Origin: Bradyrhizobium embrapense
Lineage (GTDB): Bacteria > Pseudomonadota > Alphaproteobacteria > Rhizobiales > Xanthobacteraceae
Direction: 5' to 3'
Assembly (NCBI RefSeq): GCF_001189235.2
Contig: NZ_LFIP02000010.1
Span: 1-64,000 of the forward strand
DNA: 64,000 bases
Both the position numbers and the translations under genes were made by a program. Below the pieces are notes generated by a model that saw only the letters and a program-made list of their open reading frames with translations, did not search any database and had not been told where the DNA came from. Below are positions 63,114 through 64,000 of this stretch, piece by piece; the first letter of the stretch is position 1; each line of letters opens with the position of its first letter.

Positions 63114-63728
63114 ATGACCCTTCGAATCTCGGGAAAGAGCATCAGCATCGGCGAGGCGCTTCGCGCGCGCGTCAGCGAGCGCACCGACGAGGTCCTGCGA
63201 AAGTATTTTGATGGCAACTATTCTGGTCACATCACGCTGAGCAAGGATGGCTTTGGCTTCCGCACCGACTGCGCGCTGCATCTGGATTCCGGCATCACGC
63301 TGGAAGCCGAATCCAACGCCGCCGACGCCTATGCCAGCGCGGACGCCGCGCTCCTGATGATCGAGAAGCGGCTGCGCCGCTACAAGAGCCGGCTCAAGGA
63401 CCGCTCGGCCCGCAAGGCCTATGCCGCGACCGCTGCGCTTGCCGAATTGAACGGCGCAGGCCTCAACAGCGCAGGCCTCGACGCGCCGAGCTACGTCATC
63501 GAGGCACCCGAGAACGAGGACGAGATCACCGAGTACAGCCCGGTGATCATTGCCGAGGCAACCACTGCGCTGAAGCGGCTGTCGGTCAGCGAAGCCGTGA
63601 TGGAGCTCGATCTGACCGGTGCCTCCTGCCTGGTATTCCAGCATGGCGGCAGTGGCCGGTTGAACATCATATACCGCCGTACGGACGGCAATGTCGGCTG
63701 GGTCGATCCGCCGGCGGTGAGCCCCTGA
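63114..63728 (+). CDS. hpf: Long-form ribosome hibernation promoting factor
   Basis: Binds idle 30S subunits and promotes 100S dimers in stationary phase. The 204-residue protein has the N-terminal HPF/YfiA domain (RISGKSISIGEALRARVSER, then ESNAADAYASADAALLMIEK) and the C-terminal dimerisation domain of the long form (RLSVSEAVMELDLTGASCLV, FQHGGSGRLNIIYRRTDGN). It follows rpoN, as in most proteobacteria. A small AGLNSAGLD duplication lies in the linker. Confidence 0.95.
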   Translation: MTLRISGKSISIGEALRARVSERTDEVLRKYFDGNYSGHITLSKDGFGFRTDCALHLDSGITLEAESNAADAYASADAALLMIEKRLRRYKSRLKDRSARKAYAATAALAELNGAGLNSAGLDAPSYVIEAPENEDEITEYSPVIIAEATTALKRLSVSEAVMELDLTGASCLVFQHGGSGRLNIIYRRTDGNVGWVDPPAVSP

Positions 63729-63958
63729 GGATAGTTGGCAGATGGCATTGACGTCCGAAGCCCGCCCTGCTTATGGTCCGCCGCCTCCGGCAATAAGGGG
63801 GCGGAACAGGGTTCGCAGGTGTTGGCACCGCCGATACGTTGGAGTAGAAGCCCTGCCAGCTGGACCCGGGCTAAGCCCGCATCCCACCTCAACTTCTTGA
63901 CGCCGCCGCTGTAAAGCCTATTCGCAACCTGACGGTTCATTCACCTCGGAACGTCCCA

Positions 63959-64000
63959 ATGCCGATTACCGATCTGGTCGCACCCGAGGCGATACTTCCG
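63959..64000 (+). CDS. ptsN: Nitrogen-PTS EIIA protein PtsN, first codons only
   Basis: The last 42 bases encode MPITDLVAPEAILP, the usual N-terminus of rhizobial PtsN (EIIA-Ntr), which takes phosphate from NPr and regulates potassium transport and nitrogen metabolism. The rest lies beyond the window. Position after rpoN and hpf supports it. A weak TTGACG/TATTCG promoter pair stands at 63897-63924; the 230-base gap upstream has no gene. Confidence 0.85.
   Translation, partial: MPITDLVAPEAILP

Overview
The window reads as chromosomal DNA of a Bradyrhizobium-like alphaproteobacterium (Hyphomicrobiales). Support: high GC throughout; the hrcA-grpE ... dnaK-dnaJ-pmtA order; an alphaproteobacterial heat-shock promoter before dnaK; lptC-lptA-lptB-rpoN-hpf-ptsN in line; infC/rpmI/rplT/pheS/pheT close together; and several families of short palindromic intergenic repeats typical of these genomes. 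Identifications rest on motifs and remembered family features, since no database was searched.

Layout. 1-337: cut-off end of an IS630-type insertion sequence abutting the hemW stop codon. 335-4906: hemW-rdgB-rph on the minus strand, then hrcA and grpE. 4952-8060: minus-strand genes for a VOC protein, an AraC regulator, an exported nicotinamidase-like enzyme and an unknown secreted protein. 8490-12540: RpoH-type promoter, dnaK, dnaJ and pmtA (phosphatidylcholine synthesis). 12589-18269: flavin reductase, pyrF, DUF1330, dapB, gpmA, an Ada-like DNA repair protein, DUF2244 and nth. 18336-24368: an EmrAB-like efflux pair followed by a three-gene overlapping operon for a type III polyketide synthase, an ICMT-type methyltransferase and an exporter. 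25212-29949: LysR-linked cassette with a carboxylate-type MFS transporter, a family III CoA transferase and an HMG-CoA-lyase-like enzyme. 29982-32760: nikR divergent from a TonB-dependent receptor, with a textbook NikR operator between them.

32761-39005 holds a GT39-type glycosyltransferase, a permuted NlpC/P60 protein, a Tat-exported amine oxidase, an exported metallo-beta-lactamase-fold enzyme and a TSUP transporter. 39210-45492 is the translation block pheT, pheS, rplT, rpmI and infC (ATT start), into which a DUF559 nuclease gene bounded by a perfect 43-bp inverted repeat has been placed between pheS and pheT. 45721-53578 is accessory and metabolic, including a two-gene unit in which a pyruvate phosphate dikinase lacking its PEP/pyruvate barrel is paired with a large PhoU-like protein. 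53841-64000 returns to conserved functions: uppP, an NDUFA9-like protein, tRNA-Leu(CAG), an MFS exporter, a short RNase D, the LPS transport genes lptC/A/B, rpoN, hpf and the first codons of ptsN.

The best candidates for something undescribed are the PPDK-half/PhoU-like pair (47202-50766) and the inverted-repeat-bounded DUF559 unit (41615-42136). In the latter, one repeat arm supplies the ribosome-binding site, the other encodes the protein's C-terminus, and the stop codon overlaps the pheT start. Secondary interest: the polyketide operon, the nickel receptor circuit, and the intergenic palindromes, some of which fold into multi-stem structures.
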